Of a stretch of 64,000 nt of DNA, positions 1-7,892 are shown one piece after another; within the stretch, counting starts at the first letter, position 1; each line of letters opens with the position of its first letter. The DNA is from Luteimonas saliphila. GTDB taxonomy: Bacteria; Pseudomonadota; Gammaproteobacteria; Xanthomonadales; Xanthomonadaceae. The notes below the pieces were generated by a model. The model was not told the DNA's origin and searched no databases. It saw nothing but the letters and a program-made list of their open reading frames with translations. The stretch is from the NCBI RefSeq assembly GCF_016774335.1, contig NZ_JAETWA010000042.1:460342-524341 (forward strand), read 5' to 3'. A program made the translations under genes and the position numbers.

Positions 1-978
1 GTCGACTCCGACCCCGGTTTCGACCCCGGGTCCCCTGATGACGACGTGCGCTGGTACGAACTCTCGCCGCGCGGTTTCCGCCTGCAGCGCACGCCGCTGG
101 ACGTATCCGGGCCGCTGCGTACGCATCGCGAACAGTCGCGCGCCGCCTGGATCTTCACCTCCGCCACGCTCGCGGTGGACGACTCCTTCGCCCACATCGC
201 CACCCGGCTCGGGCTGGAGCAGCCCACGACGCTGCTCGTTCCCAGCCCGTTCCACTGGCCCTCGCAGGCGCTGTGCTACCTGCCCACGCGCATGCCGCAG
301 CCGGCCGACCGCGACTACACCTGGGCCGTGATCGAAAGCATCCGCCCGGTGCTGCAGGCTTCCGGCGGCCGCGCCTTCGTGCTGTTCGCCTCGCACCGCG
401 CCCTGCGCGAGGCGGCCGAGCTGCTGCGCGAGGAGGGCGAGTGGCCCTTGTTCGTCCAGGGCGAGGCGCCGCGCCACGTGCTGCTGCAGCGCTTCCGCGA
501 GTCGGGCAACGGCGTGCTGCTGGGGGCGGCGAGTTTCCGCGAGGGCGTCGACGTGGCCGGCGCGGCGCTGAGCGTGGTGGTGGTGGACAAGCTGCCGTTC
601 GCGGCGCCCGACGATCCGGTGTTCGAGGCGCGGCTCGACGCGATCCGCCGTGCCGGCGGCAATCCCTTCCGCGACGAGCAATTGCCGCAGGCGGTGATCG
701 CGCTCAAGCAGGGCGTGGGCCGCCTGATCCGCACCGAGACCGATCGCGGCGTGCTGGTGCTGTGCGACCCGCGGCTGACCCAGAAATCCTACGGCGCGCT
801 GTTCCTCGATTCGCTGCCGCCGTTCACGAGCACGCGCGACGTGCGCGACGTGCAGGCGTTCTTCCCCCAGAACCCGGTGCCGGCCGCGGACCACGCGCTG
901 GCCGTGGCGGTTGTGGACGTGGCAGGCGAGGGCGTGGCAGGCGAGGGCGTGGCAGGCGAGGGCAAGGGTACGCCCTAG
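1..978 (+). CDS. yoaA: ATP-dependent DNA helicase, DinG/YoaA family (3' part only)
   Basis: The reading frame is open from base 1, so the gene enters from the left edge and only the last 325 residues are present. They carry the C-terminal helicase half: the strand FVLFASHRAL, the segment LLGAASFREGVDVAG, and motif VI QGVGRLIRTETDRG with its arginine fingers. These fit XPD-like superfamily 2 helicases such as YoaA and DinG, which unwind DNA with ATP during repair. The Fe-S and Walker A parts lie outside the window. The last residues are a low-complexity tail from three exact copies of a 15-bp unit (positions 919-963), giving repeated VAGEG before the stop. In E. coli yoaA also sits next to tsaB; here about 2.4 kb separates them. 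Confidence 0.85.
   Translation, partial: VDSDPGFDPGSPDDDVRWYELSPRGFRLQRTPLDVSGPLRTHREQSRAAWIFTSATLAVDDSFAHIATRLGLEQPTTLLVPSPFHWPSQALCYLPTRMPQPADRDYTWAVIESIRPVLQASGGRAFVLFASHRALREAAELLREEGEWPLFVQGEAPRHVLLQRFRESGNGVLLGAASFREGVDVAGAALSVVVVDKLPFAAPDDPVFEARLDAIRRAGGNPFRDEQLPQAVIALKQGVGRLIRTETDRGVLVLCDPRLTQKSYGALFLDSLPPFTSTRDVRDVQAFFPQNPVPAADHALAVAVVDVAGEGVAGEGVAGEGKGTP
919..963 (+). repeat. 3 x 15-bp perfect tandem repeat at helicase C-terminus
   Basis: Three identical copies of GTGGCAGGCGAGGGC (919-933, 934-948, 949-963). The unit is a multiple of three, so copy-number change by slippage would only alter the length of the VAGEG tail. Confidence 0.9.
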
Positions 979-1041
979 CTGGCCCGGGCAGCCGGCAGCC
1001 GGCAGGCTTCGATCATCGTCGACCTGCGTTCGGAGCCCTTG

Positions 1042-2130
1042 ATGAGCCTCACCATCGGATCGGTTTCGACCCAGCTCGACCTGCCGCCACCGGCCGCCTG
1101 CCCCGCAGGGGCGCCGCCCGCCGGCAGTGCGCAGGAGAATGCGCAGTGGTGGAGCGGGCTGTCGGCCCAGGAGCAGTCGAACTACCTCTCCAGTTACGGT
1201 TCGCAGCTCGGCGACATGGATGGCCTGCCCGCCGAGGTGCGGCACGAGGCGAACCTGGCCGTCCTGCGGCACGATGCCGAGCATGGCGAGGACCGCCAGG
1301 CTTCGCAGGCGCTGCTCGACCGCATCGAGGCCTCGCAGTCCGGACCGGCGTCCGATCGCCTGCTGTTGCTCGGGTTCGATCCGAAGGACGGCGGATCCGA
1401 CGCGCGCGCGATCGTTGCGATCAGCAATCCCGACACCGCCGACAACGTCGCGATCTTCGTGCCCGGCACGGGGACCGACGTCGGCAGCCTCGGCGGCAAC
1501 ATCGACCGCATGGCCGACCTGCAGGCGCAGGCGGAAACCATTCCCGGTTCGGGCGAGACTTCCACCATCGTCTGGCTCGGCTACGACGCGCCCGACCACA
1601 TCCCGGCGGCGGTACTGGCCGGCTACGCCAACGACGGCGCGCCGGCGCTGCGCGACTTCACCTTCGGCCTGCGCGAAGCGCACCAGGGGCCGGAAGCGCG
1701 CGTGACCGTCATCGGCCATTCCTACGGATCCACCGTGGTCGGCACCGCCGACGCCATGGCCGGAGAAGGCCTGGCGGTCGACGACATCATCGCCATGGGC
1801 AGCCCTGGCATGGGCTACGAAGCCGAGGAACGCCGCCCGGGCTGGGGCCCCTTCCGGATCGACAGTCCGCTGGTCGACGACGTCAGCGACATGCACATCG
1901 ATGCCGACCACTTCTGGGCCGGCGCCGCCAGCGACGATGTCGTGAGCTACACCGAGGTGCACGGCAACAGCCCGGTCGACTGGAGCTTCGGCGGCCAGCG
2001 CATCACCACCGAGGGCGCGTCCGGGCACAGCGACTACTGGAAGCCCGGCACCGAATCGCTGCGCAACCAGGCCTACATCCTGACCGGCAACTACGACCAG
2101 GTGGATACGGTCGGCCGCCGTTTCGGCTGA
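1042..2130 (+). CDS. DUF1023-type alpha/beta hydrolase
   Basis: 362 residues from ATG 1042; an in-frame TTG lies at 1039, but CGGAG at 1031-1035 is better spaced for the ATG. The N-terminal third has WWSGLSAQEQ and DMDGLPAEVRHEAN, the pattern preceding the hydrolase fold in DUF1023 proteins. The nucleophile elbow is GHSYGST with Ser about residue 227. No signal peptide or membrane segment is visible. DUF1023 hydrolases are best known from actinobacteria, often beside WXG-type secreted proteins and small lipoproteins; the substrate is unknown. A lipoprotein gene follows 16 nt downstream, probably co-transcribed. The pair lies between yoaA and tsaB, which are adjacent in E. coli, so it may be an insertion. 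Esterase or lipase activity is inferred only. Confidence 0.8.
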   Translation: MSLTIGSVSTQLDLPPPAACPAGAPPAGSAQENAQWWSGLSAQEQSNYLSSYGSQLGDMDGLPAEVRHEANLAVLRHDAEHGEDRQASQALLDRIEASQSGPASDRLLLLGFDPKDGGSDARAIVAISNPDTADNVAIFVPGTGTDVGSLGGNIDRMADLQAQAETIPGSGETSTIVWLGYDAPDHIPAAVLAGYANDGAPALRDFTFGLREAHQGPEARVTVIGHSYGSTVVGTADAMAGEGLAVDDIIAMGSPGMGYEAEERRPGWGPFRIDSPLVDDVSDMHIDADHFWAGAASDDVVSYTEVHGNSPVDWSFGGQRITTEGASGHSDYWKPGTESLRNQAYILTGNYDQVDTVGRRFG

Positions 2131-2146
2131 TCCGCCGCCCGGCGCT

Positions 2147-2704
2147 ATGCTGTCGGGCATGGAGACCCCACGCGACAACAGGCCCCGGCGTCTCCCCATC
2201 GCCGGCACGCTCGCGTGCCTGCTGTTCGCCGGATGCGCCGGCGCCGAGGATCCCGACACCATGCAGACGCGAACCCCGCACCAGGCCGTCACCGAATTCC
2301 TGCCGCAGGTGGAGGACGTGCTGGCCGGGCTGTCGGTGCAGCGCGAGTCGTTCGAAGTGCGTGCCAACCGCTGCGAGGGCGCGCAGGGCGAGACCCGGGA
2401 CGACCTGTTCTACATCTGGGTGGGCCTGCGCGGGCTGGCCCCCGGCAACGACATCGCCGCCCAGATCGAGGCCGCGCACGCGCGCTGGCAGGCGCAGGGC
2501 TGGGAGATCACCCGCTTCCGCAAGCTCGACAGCGGCGGGGTCAACCTCACCGCCACCGACCCCGCCAGCGGCAATACCTACACCCTCGACTCGGGCTTCA
2601 AGCCGGCGCCCGACGCGTATCTCGCGGCGTTCTTCAACACCCCGTGCTTCCAGTCGCCCGAGGGCCAGGTCGCGTTCGGCGCGCTGCAGGCGCCCGCGAT
2701 CTGA
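2147..2704 (+). CDS. small secreted lipoprotein, partner of the DUF1023 hydrolase
   Basis: 185 residues from ATG 2147; an in-frame ATG at 2159 would drop only four residues. The N-terminus has arginines, a hydrophobic stretch and the lipobox LLFAGC, so the product should be a membrane-anchored lipoprotein. The mature part contains Thr/Gln-rich and aromatic segments (for example FYIWVGLRG) and two more cysteines (in NRCEG and TPCFQ) that could form a disulfide. I recognise no catalytic motif. It follows the hydrolase by 16 nt on the same strand. Small lipoproteins often follow DUF1023 genes in actinobacteria, so a joint role is plausible, but neither function is known. Confidence 0.7.
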   Translation: MLSGMETPRDNRPRRLPIAGTLACLLFAGCAGAEDPDTMQTRTPHQAVTEFLPQVEDVLAGLSVQRESFEVRANRCEGAQGETRDDLFYIWVGLRGLAPGNDIAAQIEAAHARWQAQGWEITRFRKLDSGGVNLTATDPASGNTYTLDSGFKPAPDAYLAAFFNTPCFQSPEGQVAFGALQAPAI

Positions 2705-3029
2705 GCCACGCGGCTGAACTGTCGCAAGGGAGAAGTCGCGGTCAGGACTTCGGCTGGACGCCGCGTCGTTGCTCTGGCTGCGGTGGCCCGGTGGCCAGGT
2801 CCATCGAAGCCGCGCAAGTAAAGGACCGATGGGCATTCCGGATCGGGCTTGCGGAAAGCAGTGCACGTAGGTGCCGCAGCGGCGAGTCAACCATGGGTGC
2901 GCGCAGGCCGCGTGCGCTGCACTGCCACGCAGTGGCCCTGACCGAGCAGAGAGCGACTCCCGGGCGCCGCCGGGGCGCGACGTCCTTCCGAAGTCCCGAA
3001 GCGGACCCGCCATCGCGGAACAGTTTTTC

Positions 3030-3297
3030 TCGGCAGGGAGCAGCCACGAGCTTGCCGGCGGCTCCGCCCTCGAAGCACGTTTCGGTCAGCGTCTGCCGGC
3101 GCTTCCGCTTTGGGAGGCCGCGAGCGCTTGAGGTCCGCGCTCCGACAAATCTTGCCAGTGCTCCAGCTTCCGAGGTTCGCGTCCCGGCAAATCTCGTCGG
3201 TGTTCCGGCTGTCGAAGTCCGCGCTCAGGCAGAATTTGCCGGCGCTCCGACTTCCGATGCCCGCGTGCGGACAATTTTGCCTGTGCGCGGGCTTCCT
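3030..3297 (+). repeat. degenerate 42-bp-period tandem repeat array
   Basis: Units starting at 3130, 3172, 3214 and 3256 are spaced exactly 42 bp. A weaker unit is at 3072-3113, separated by 16 extra bases, and a very weak one at 3030-3071. Each unit reads roughly GARGTCCGCG, then a core close to GGCAAATTTTGCC, then CGGTGCTCCGGCTTCC. The core is a near-palindrome. Copies differ by about a quarter of their bases. The 14-codon period keeps frames open and gives repeated peptides such as EVRAPTNLASAPAS, but no start or ribosome site supports translation. It sits directly ahead of tsaB. Confidence 0.8.
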
Positions 3298-3349
3298 GAC
3301 CCGGCGCGGCGGCTTCTTTCCCGGCGACCCGGCCTGTTTTCCCGCTCGA

Positions 3350-3366
3350 TGGACAAATTTTGTCCA
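3350..3366. promoter_or_regulatory. perfect 17-bp palindrome upstream of tsaB
   Basis: TGGACAAATTTTGTCCA: two perfect 8-nt arms around one central base, about 63 bp before the tsaB ATG. The last unit of the 42-bp array contains a related sequence (CGGACAATTTTGCCTG), so the palindrome may derive from the array. It could be an operator for a dimeric regulator; no matching regulator is recognised. Confidence 0.5.
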
Positions 3367-3429
3367 GACGGCCCCCCCGAGGGCGGAGGCGCAGCCACGG
3401 CGCGTCGGTGGGCCCGCTACCATGACCAG

Positions 3430-4125
3430 ATGAGACTGCTCGCCTTCGAGACCGCCACCGAAGCCTGTTCCGTCGCCGTGCTGGTGGACGACGCGGTGAT
3501 CGAGCGCTTCGAGATCGCGCCGCGGCGCCATGCCGAACTGGCCTTGCCCTGGGCCGGCGAGCTGCTGGCGCAGGCCGGCGTGGCGAAATCGCAGCTCGAC
3601 GCGATCGCGGTGGGCCGCGGTCCCGGCGCGTTCACCGGGGTGCGCCTGGCGGTGGCGCTGGCGCAGGGCATCGCGCTGGCGCTGGATCGCCCCGTCGTCG
3701 GGGTGTCGACGCTGGCGGCGCTGGCCGCGCGCGCGGATGGCGATCGAGTGCTCGCGGCGATCGATGCGCGCATGGGCGAGGTCTACCTCGGCGCGTTCGT
3801 GCGCGTGGACGGCGGGTTGCAGGCGCTCGGCACGGAAACCGTGGTGCGGCCGGACCAGGCCGACCTGCCGGACGACGATGGCTGGCAGGGCGTCGGCACC
3901 GGCTTCGACGCGGCCGAGGGGGCCTTGCGCACGCGCCTGGCCGGGGCGCTGGCATCGGTGGACGGAACGGCCTTGCCGCACGCGGCCGATGTCGCGCGCC
4001 TGGGGGCGCGGGCGTTCGCGCGCGGCGAGGCGATCGCGCCGGAGCGCCTGCAGCCGGCCTACCTGCGCGACGACGTGGCGCTGACCCTGGTGCAGCAGCA
4101 GGCACAGCGCGCCGCCCGCGCCTGA
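3430..4125 (+). CDS. tsaB: tRNA threonylcarbamoyladenosine biosynthesis protein TsaB
   Basis: 231 residues from ATG 3430. Starts MRLLAFETATEACSVAVL and contains the ASKHA-fold segment GRGPGAFTGVRLAVALAQG typical of TsaB. TsaB is the non-catalytic partner of TsaD and TsaE in making t6A at position 37 of ANN-decoding tRNAs. Length matches the family. An ATG at 3422 is out of frame. The frame is also open far upstream into repeats, but homology begins at this ATG. Confidence 0.93.
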   Translation: MRLLAFETATEACSVAVLVDDAVIERFEIAPRRHAELALPWAGELLAQAGVAKSQLDAIAVGRGPGAFTGVRLAVALAQGIALALDRPVVGVSTLAALAARADGDRVLAAIDARMGEVYLGAFVRVDGGLQALGTETVVRPDQADLPDDDGWQGVGTGFDAAEGALRTRLAGALASVDGTALPHAADVARLGARAFARGEAIAPERLQPAYLRDDVALTLVQQQAQRAARA

Positions 4126-4180
4126 GCGGGAACCAATCGCCGCCGGGCGCGGTCCAGCGCAGACCACACGGGAGATGGCC

Positions 4181-4813
4181 ATGGCGGATGCACACACGCG
4201 TCACCTCGAAGGCGGCGACCGGGCGCGCGGCTGGCTGCGCCGCGAACTGCCGCCGCTGCTGCTGACGATCGCGCTGCTGGTGGTCGCGCGCTCGTCGTTC
4301 GCCAACCACTACCACGTGCCCAGCGGCTCGATGGAGCCGACCCTGCTGCCGGGCGACCGGGTGGTCGTCGACATGAGCGCGTACGGCCTGCGCGTGCCGT
4401 TCACCGCGATCGAGCTGTTGGCGCGCGGCGAGCCCCTGCCCGGCGAGGTGGTCTTGTTCCGCTCGCCGGCGGACGGCACCCGGCTGATCAAGCGCGTGGT
4501 CGCCGTGGGCGGCCAGCGCGTGGCGCTGGTGGACGGGCGCCTGCGCATCGACGGCCAGCCGATCCAGCCCGACGGCTCGGCCGACGCCGAGCGCTTCGGC
4601 GACCGCCTCGTGCGGCTCGACCTGGCCGACGGCGGCGGACCGGACATCGCGCCGTTCACCATCCCCGATGACATGGTGCTGGTCCTGGGCGACCACCGGG
4701 GACGCAGCGCCGACGGACGCTACTTCGGCCTGGTCCCGCGGCAGGCGTTCTACGGCAAGGCGCTCGGCGTGTACTGGCGCCGCGGCGAAGGCCCGCTCTG
4801 GCAGCGGCTGTAG
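4181..4813 (+). CDS. lepB: signal peptidase I
   Basis: 210 residues from ATG 4181, chosen because GGAGA at 4171-4175 is 5 nt upstream; ATG 4175 is an in-frame alternative. One N-terminal membrane segment (about residues 24-38) precedes the S26 boxes: VPSGSMEPTLLPGDRVVV with catalytic Ser50, RLIKRVVAVGG with general-base Lys104, and GDHRGRSADGRYFG, where His replaces the usual Asn of GDN. It cleaves signal peptides of exported proteins on the periplasmic face of the inner membrane. The usual lepA partner is not adjacent, so this may be a second, compact signal peptidase. Confidence 0.88.
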   Translation: MADAHTRHLEGGDRARGWLRRELPPLLLTIALLVVARSSFANHYHVPSGSMEPTLLPGDRVVVDMSAYGLRVPFTAIELLARGEPLPGEVVLFRSPADGTRLIKRVVAVGGQRVALVDGRLRIDGQPIQPDGSADAERFGDRLVRLDLADGGGPDIAPFTIPDDMVLVLGDHRGRSADGRYFGLVPRQAFYGKALGVYWRRGEGPLWQRL

Positions 4814-4832
4814 GGCGGGCCCTGGCCCGCCC
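4813..4832. terminator. GC palindrome between convergent lepB and tonB
   Basis: GGGCGGGCC, 2-nt loop, GGCCCGCCC: a perfect 9-bp stem beginning at the last base of the lepB stop codon. No T tract follows. The same palindrome recurs at 18707-18723, also between convergent genes, so it looks like a dispersed element that can block transcription from both sides. Confidence 0.55.
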
Positions 4833-4881
4833 ATTCGTGTCACCGTGGACGCCCGCAATGCCGGGCAGCTCCGCGTGCCTC

Positions 4882-4960
4882 CGTGGTCATGCCAGTCGTC
4901 ACCGCATACCCGTGGTCGTGCCAGTCGCCACCGCGGCTGCCGGTCATGCCGGTCGTCCCT
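4882..4960 (+). repeat. three imperfect ~29-bp repeats
   Basis: Related units start near 4882, 4911 and 4941, each around CGTGGTCATGCCAGTCGTCA. They lie in the 253-bp gap between the convergent lepB and tonB genes and show no coding signal. Confidence 0.55.
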
Positions 4961-5066
4961 GTGGGCGCCAGCACCGGCGTAGGGCAGGCCCCGGTCCGCC
5001 ATCCGTCACCGTGTGCGCCCGCAGGGCGCGTCCTCTCGGCCCGCGTCCGCACCCCCGCGTGGCCAC

Positions 5067-5948
5067 TCAATCGTCGATCAGTTCCCCGCCCGGCAGGAAC
5101 TGCCAGGTGCGGGTGACGTGGAGGATGTCGATCTCCTCCTCGGTGCGTGGCAACGGCGAATAGGGCTCGGCCAGCCTGGCGATGCGCAGCGCGGCGTCGT
5201 CGAGCAGCCGGCTGCCGCTGGAGCGGATGATGTCGGCGCGCTCGACCGACCCGTCGCGGCGGATCGCCACGCTGATCACCAGTTCGCCGGACAGACGGCG
5301 CCGGCGCGCCTCGTCGGGGTAGTTGAGGTTGCCCACGCGCTGCACCCGGTCGACCCAGTCGCGCAGGTAGCTGGCATAGGCCCATTCCTGGGTGCTGGCG
5401 GAGACGAACTTGCGTTTCGGCCGCTTGGCGTAGCGTTCCGAGCGCAGGTGGATCTCGGCCGCCAGCCGCGCCATCGCCAGGTCGCGTTCCACCTTCTCGG
5501 ACCCGTGTGGCAGGGCGCTTTCGTCGGCCTGCGGTCGGGCGTCGGGTGTGGGCAGCGGCACCTCGCCGCGCTGGCTGGCGACCACCCGCGCCTGCGGGGG
5601 CGGCTGCGCGCTGGGCGACTGCGCGCGCATCTCGATCGGCGCCACGCCCGGTTCGGCCTGCGCCACCAGCCCGGCCTGGTCGTCGCGTGGGCGGGTGCTG
5701 CGCTCGTGCTCGCCACCGCCCTGGTTGCTGGCCTGGGCGAGGAAATCCGCCTGCTTCTGCGTCAGCGGGCTGGTGGTTTCGGTCAGGATCACGTCCAGCG
5801 TCGGCAGCAGCGGCGCCGCGTCGTCCAGGGCGAAGCCCACGCCCAGCACCAGCATCCCGTGCAGCAGCAGCGACAGCACCAGGGTGGCGCTGAGGCGTTC
5901 GCGTTCGCCGATGCGCGGCGGGGCGGGGGGCAGGGCGAGGGTGGACAT
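5067..5948 (-). CDS. tonB: TonB-family energy transducer, TonB3-like
   Basis: 293 residues from ATG 5948. A cytoplasmic N-terminus leads to one membrane segment (LSATLVLSLLLHGMLVLGVG), then a long Gln/Pro/Ala-rich periplasmic stretch, then a TonB C-terminal domain (NLNYPDEARRRRLSGELVIS ... DDAALRIARLAEPYSPLP). TonB proteins couple the proton motive force to the outer membrane. It follows gshB by 22 nt and sits next to pilG. In Pseudomonas aeruginosa the same neighbourhood (PA0406 tonB3, gshB, pilG) encodes a TonB needed for normal twitching and pilus assembly, so a pilus role is more likely here than siderophore uptake. No exbB/exbD is nearby. Confidence 0.85.
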   Translation of the reverse strand: MSTLALPPAPPRIGERERLSATLVLSLLLHGMLVLGVGFALDDAAPLLPTLDVILTETTSPLTQKQADFLAQASNQGGGEHERSTRPRDDQAGLVAQAEPGVAPIEMRAQSPSAQPPPQARVVASQRGEVPLPTPDARPQADESALPHGSEKVERDLAMARLAAEIHLRSERYAKRPKRKFVSASTQEWAYASYLRDWVDRVQRVGNLNYPDEARRRRLSGELVISVAIRRDGSVERADIIRSSGSRLLDDAALRIARLAEPYSPLPRTEEEIDILHVTRTWQFLPGGELIDD

Positions 5949-5970
5949 CGTGCGGCTCAGCGACCGGCGC

Positions 5971-6921
5971 TCATCGGTCGGGGCCGGCTTCGATCGCGTC
6001 GAACAGCATGCCCGCGATGTTGATCCCGAACTGCGCATCGAGCTCGCGGATGCAGGTCGGGCTGGTGACGTTGACCTCGGTCAGCCAGTCGCCGATCACG
6101 TCGAGGCCGACGAAGCGCATGCCGCGCCGTTGCACCTCCGGACCGACCTGGCCGGCGATCCAGCGGTCGCGCTCGCTCAGCGGCCGGCCTTCGCCGCGGC
6201 CGCCGGCGGCGAGGTTGCCGCGGAACTCGTCGCCCTGCGGGATCCGCGCCAGGCACCAGTCCACCGGCTCGCCGTCGATCAGCAGGATGCGCTTGTCGCC
6301 GTCGACGATCTCGGGCAGGTAGCGTTGCGCCATCGCCAGGTGGCGGCCGCCGTCGGTCAGCGTTTCCAGGATCACGTTGAGGTTGGCGTCGCCCGCCCTG
6401 GCACGGAAGATCGAACGCCCGCCCATCCCGTCCAGCGGCTTGAGCACCGCGTCGCCGTGTTCGGCGACGAAGGCCTTGAGCGTGGCGGCGTCGCGCGCCA
6501 CCACCGTGGGCGGGCAGCACTGCGGGAACTCGAGTGCGGCGAGTTTCTCGTTCATGTCGCGCAGGCCGCGCGGATCGTTGACCACCTGCGCGCCCTGACG
6601 CTGCGCGGCCCCCAGGATCAGGGTGTCGTGCAGATAATCCGCGTCCACCGGCGGGTCGCGACGCATCAGCACGAGGTCGCCCGCCTCCAGCGCACGCTGT
6701 GACGGTTGTCCCAGTTCGAACCAGCCTGCCGGATCGTCGCGCACGCGCAGCGGCGCCAGCCGCGCCCGCGCCACGCCATGATCCATGCCAAGCCCGCCCG
6801 GCAGCACGTAGTGCAGCGCATGGCCGCGCCGCTGCGCTTCCAGCAGCATCGCGAAGGTCGAATCCTTGGCGATCCGGATCGACTCGATCGGATCCATGAC
6901 GACCACGACATTCAGGGGCAT
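5971..6921 (-). CDS. gshB: glutathione synthetase
   Basis: 316 residues from ATG 6921; an upstream GTG at 6939 would add six residues but MPLNVVVVMDPIESIRIAKD aligns with the usual N-terminus. Later landmarks are VLKPLDGMGGRSIF (ATP-grasp), FRGNLAAGGRGE (glycine-rich loop) and GLDVIGDWLTEVNVTSPT. It joins glycine to gamma-glutamylcysteine with ATP to make glutathione in the cytoplasm. It is the first gene of a two-gene minus-strand unit with tonB, divergent from pilG. Confidence 0.95.
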   Translation of the reverse strand: MPLNVVVVMDPIESIRIAKDSTFAMLLEAQRRGHALHYVLPGGLGMDHGVARARLAPLRVRDDPAGWFELGQPSQRALEAGDLVLMRRDPPVDADYLHDTLILGAAQRQGAQVVNDPRGLRDMNEKLAALEFPQCCPPTVVARDAATLKAFVAEHGDAVLKPLDGMGGRSIFRARAGDANLNVILETLTDGGRHLAMAQRYLPEIVDGDKRILLIDGEPVDWCLARIPQGDEFRGNLAAGGRGEGRPLSERDRWIAGQVGPEVQRRGMRFVGLDVIGDWLTEVNVTSPTCIRELDAQFGINIAGMLFDAIEAGPDR

Positions 6922-7019
6922 GTGAACCACCAGTGGCACTTTCTGACAAATGTTAGCAGCCGGCGTACGTCACTTTCGTCCGTGGCGGCCACGACTTGCG
7001 CAAACTTCTTCATGGACGC

Positions 7020-7050
7020 TTGACAGTGCCGCACGAGGCTGGAATATACG
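7020..7050 (+). promoter_or_regulatory. candidate sigma-70 promoter for the pil-chp operon
   Basis: A perfect TTGACA at 7020-7025 is followed after 17 nt by AATATA (7043-7048) or after 19 nt by TATACG (7045-7050), about 57 bp before the pilG start and with no competing gene between. The -35 is convincing; the -10 is weaker. Confidence 0.55.
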
Positions 7051-7106
7051 GCGATCGCGGCAATGCGGGCATCGGCCCTGCATTGCGTGCCGGGGGAACC
7101 GAAGAA

Positions 7107-7508
7107 ATGACCCAAGACGACAGCCGCGCCGCCAGTCTCGATGGGCTGCGGGTGATGGTGATCGACGACTCGAAGACCATCCGCCGCACCGCCGAGACCC
7201 TGCTCAAGCGCGAGGGCGCCGAGGTGGTGACCGCCGTCGACGGCTTCGAGGCGCTCGCCAAGATCGCCGACCAGAAACCGCAGATCATCTTCGTGGACAT
7301 CATGATGCCGCGCCTGGACGGCTACCAGACCTGCGCGCTGATCAAGAACAACCAGATGTTCAAGAGCACGCCGGTGATCATGCTGTCCTCCAAGGACGGC
7401 CTGTTCGACAAGGCGCGCGGCCGCATCGTCGGCTCCGAGCAGTACGTCACCAAGCCATTCACGCGCGAGGAACTCCTCGACGCGATCCGTACCCATGTCA
7501 AGGCGTAA
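7107..7508 (+). CDS. pilG: twitching motility response regulator PilG
   Basis: 133 residues from ATG 7107, preceded by GGGGGAA at about 10 nt. A single receiver domain: acidic pocket VIDDSKTIRR, phospho-acceptor Asp64 in IIFVDIMMPRLDG, conserved Lys in YVTKPFTR. A longer frame begins at 6996 but adds residues with no homology. PilG is a CheY-like output of the Pil-Chp chemosensory pathway that is phosphorylated by ChpA and promotes pilus extension. First gene of an operon running to 18665. Confidence 0.95.
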   Translation: MTQDDSRAASLDGLRVMVIDDSKTIRRTAETLLKREGAEVVTAVDGFEALAKIADQKPQIIFVDIMMPRLDGYQTCALIKNNQMFKSTPVIMLSSKDGLFDKARGRIVGSEQYVTKPFTREELLDAIRTHVKA

Positions 7509-7520
7509 AGGGGAGTCGCC

Positions 7521-7892
7521 GTGGCCCGTATCCTGATCATCGAGGACTCGCCGACCGACACGGCGGTGCTCACCCAGCTGCTCGAACGCCATGGCCACGA
7601 GGTGCTGGCATCGACCAGCGCCGAGGACGGCATCGAGGTGTGCAAGCGTGAGAAGCCCGCCCTGGTGCTGATGGACGTCGTGCTCCCGGGCATGAACGGC
7701 TTCCAGGCCACGCGTGCGCTGGGACGCGACGCCGACACCAAGCACATCCCGGTGCTGATCGTGAGCACCAAGGGCATGGAGACGGACCAGGCCTGGGGCA
7801 TGCGCCAGGGCGCCAAGGGCTACCTGGTCAAGCCACCGCGGGAAGAGGTGCTCATCGGCGAGATCGACCGGCTGCTGGGGGCGGCGGGATGA
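7521..7892 (+). CDS. pilH: twitching motility response regulator PilH
   Basis: 123 residues from GTG 7521. A stand-alone receiver with LIIEDSPTDTAV, phospho-acceptor Asp52 in LVLMDVVLPGMNG and Lys in GYLVKPPREE. PilH is the second CheY-like protein of the Pil-Chp system, thought to counteract PilG by draining phosphate from ChpA or aiding retraction. It starts 12 nt after pilG, and its last codon overlaps the pilI start. Confidence 0.95.
   Translation: MARILIIEDSPTDTAVLTQLLERHGHEVLASTSAEDGIEVCKREKPALVLMDVVLPGMNGFQATRALGRDADTKHIPVLIVSTKGMETDQAWGMRQGAKGYLVKPPREEVLIGEIDRLLGAAG

Larger units (their letters stand above)
2705..3429. other. 725-bp spacer without a convincing gene
   Basis: This gap holds degenerate repeats (see the 42-bp array) and a perfect palindrome but no credible coding sequence. 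Reading frames stay open on both strands: one plus-strand frame runs unbroken from 2215 through tsaB to 4125. That is expected for stop-poor GC-rich repeats with a period divisible by three. No terminator with a T tract is visible after the lipoprotein gene. Confidence 0.7.

Noticed and set aside
3030..3297. 42-bp array considered as CRISPR
   Set aside because: Units are contiguous with no variable spacers, diverge gradually, and no cas gene is near.
2215..4125. 636-codon frame joining the lipoprotein gene, the repeats and tsaB
   Set aside because: Upstream of 3430 it has no start signal or homology; stop codons are rare in the repeats because their period is divisible by three.
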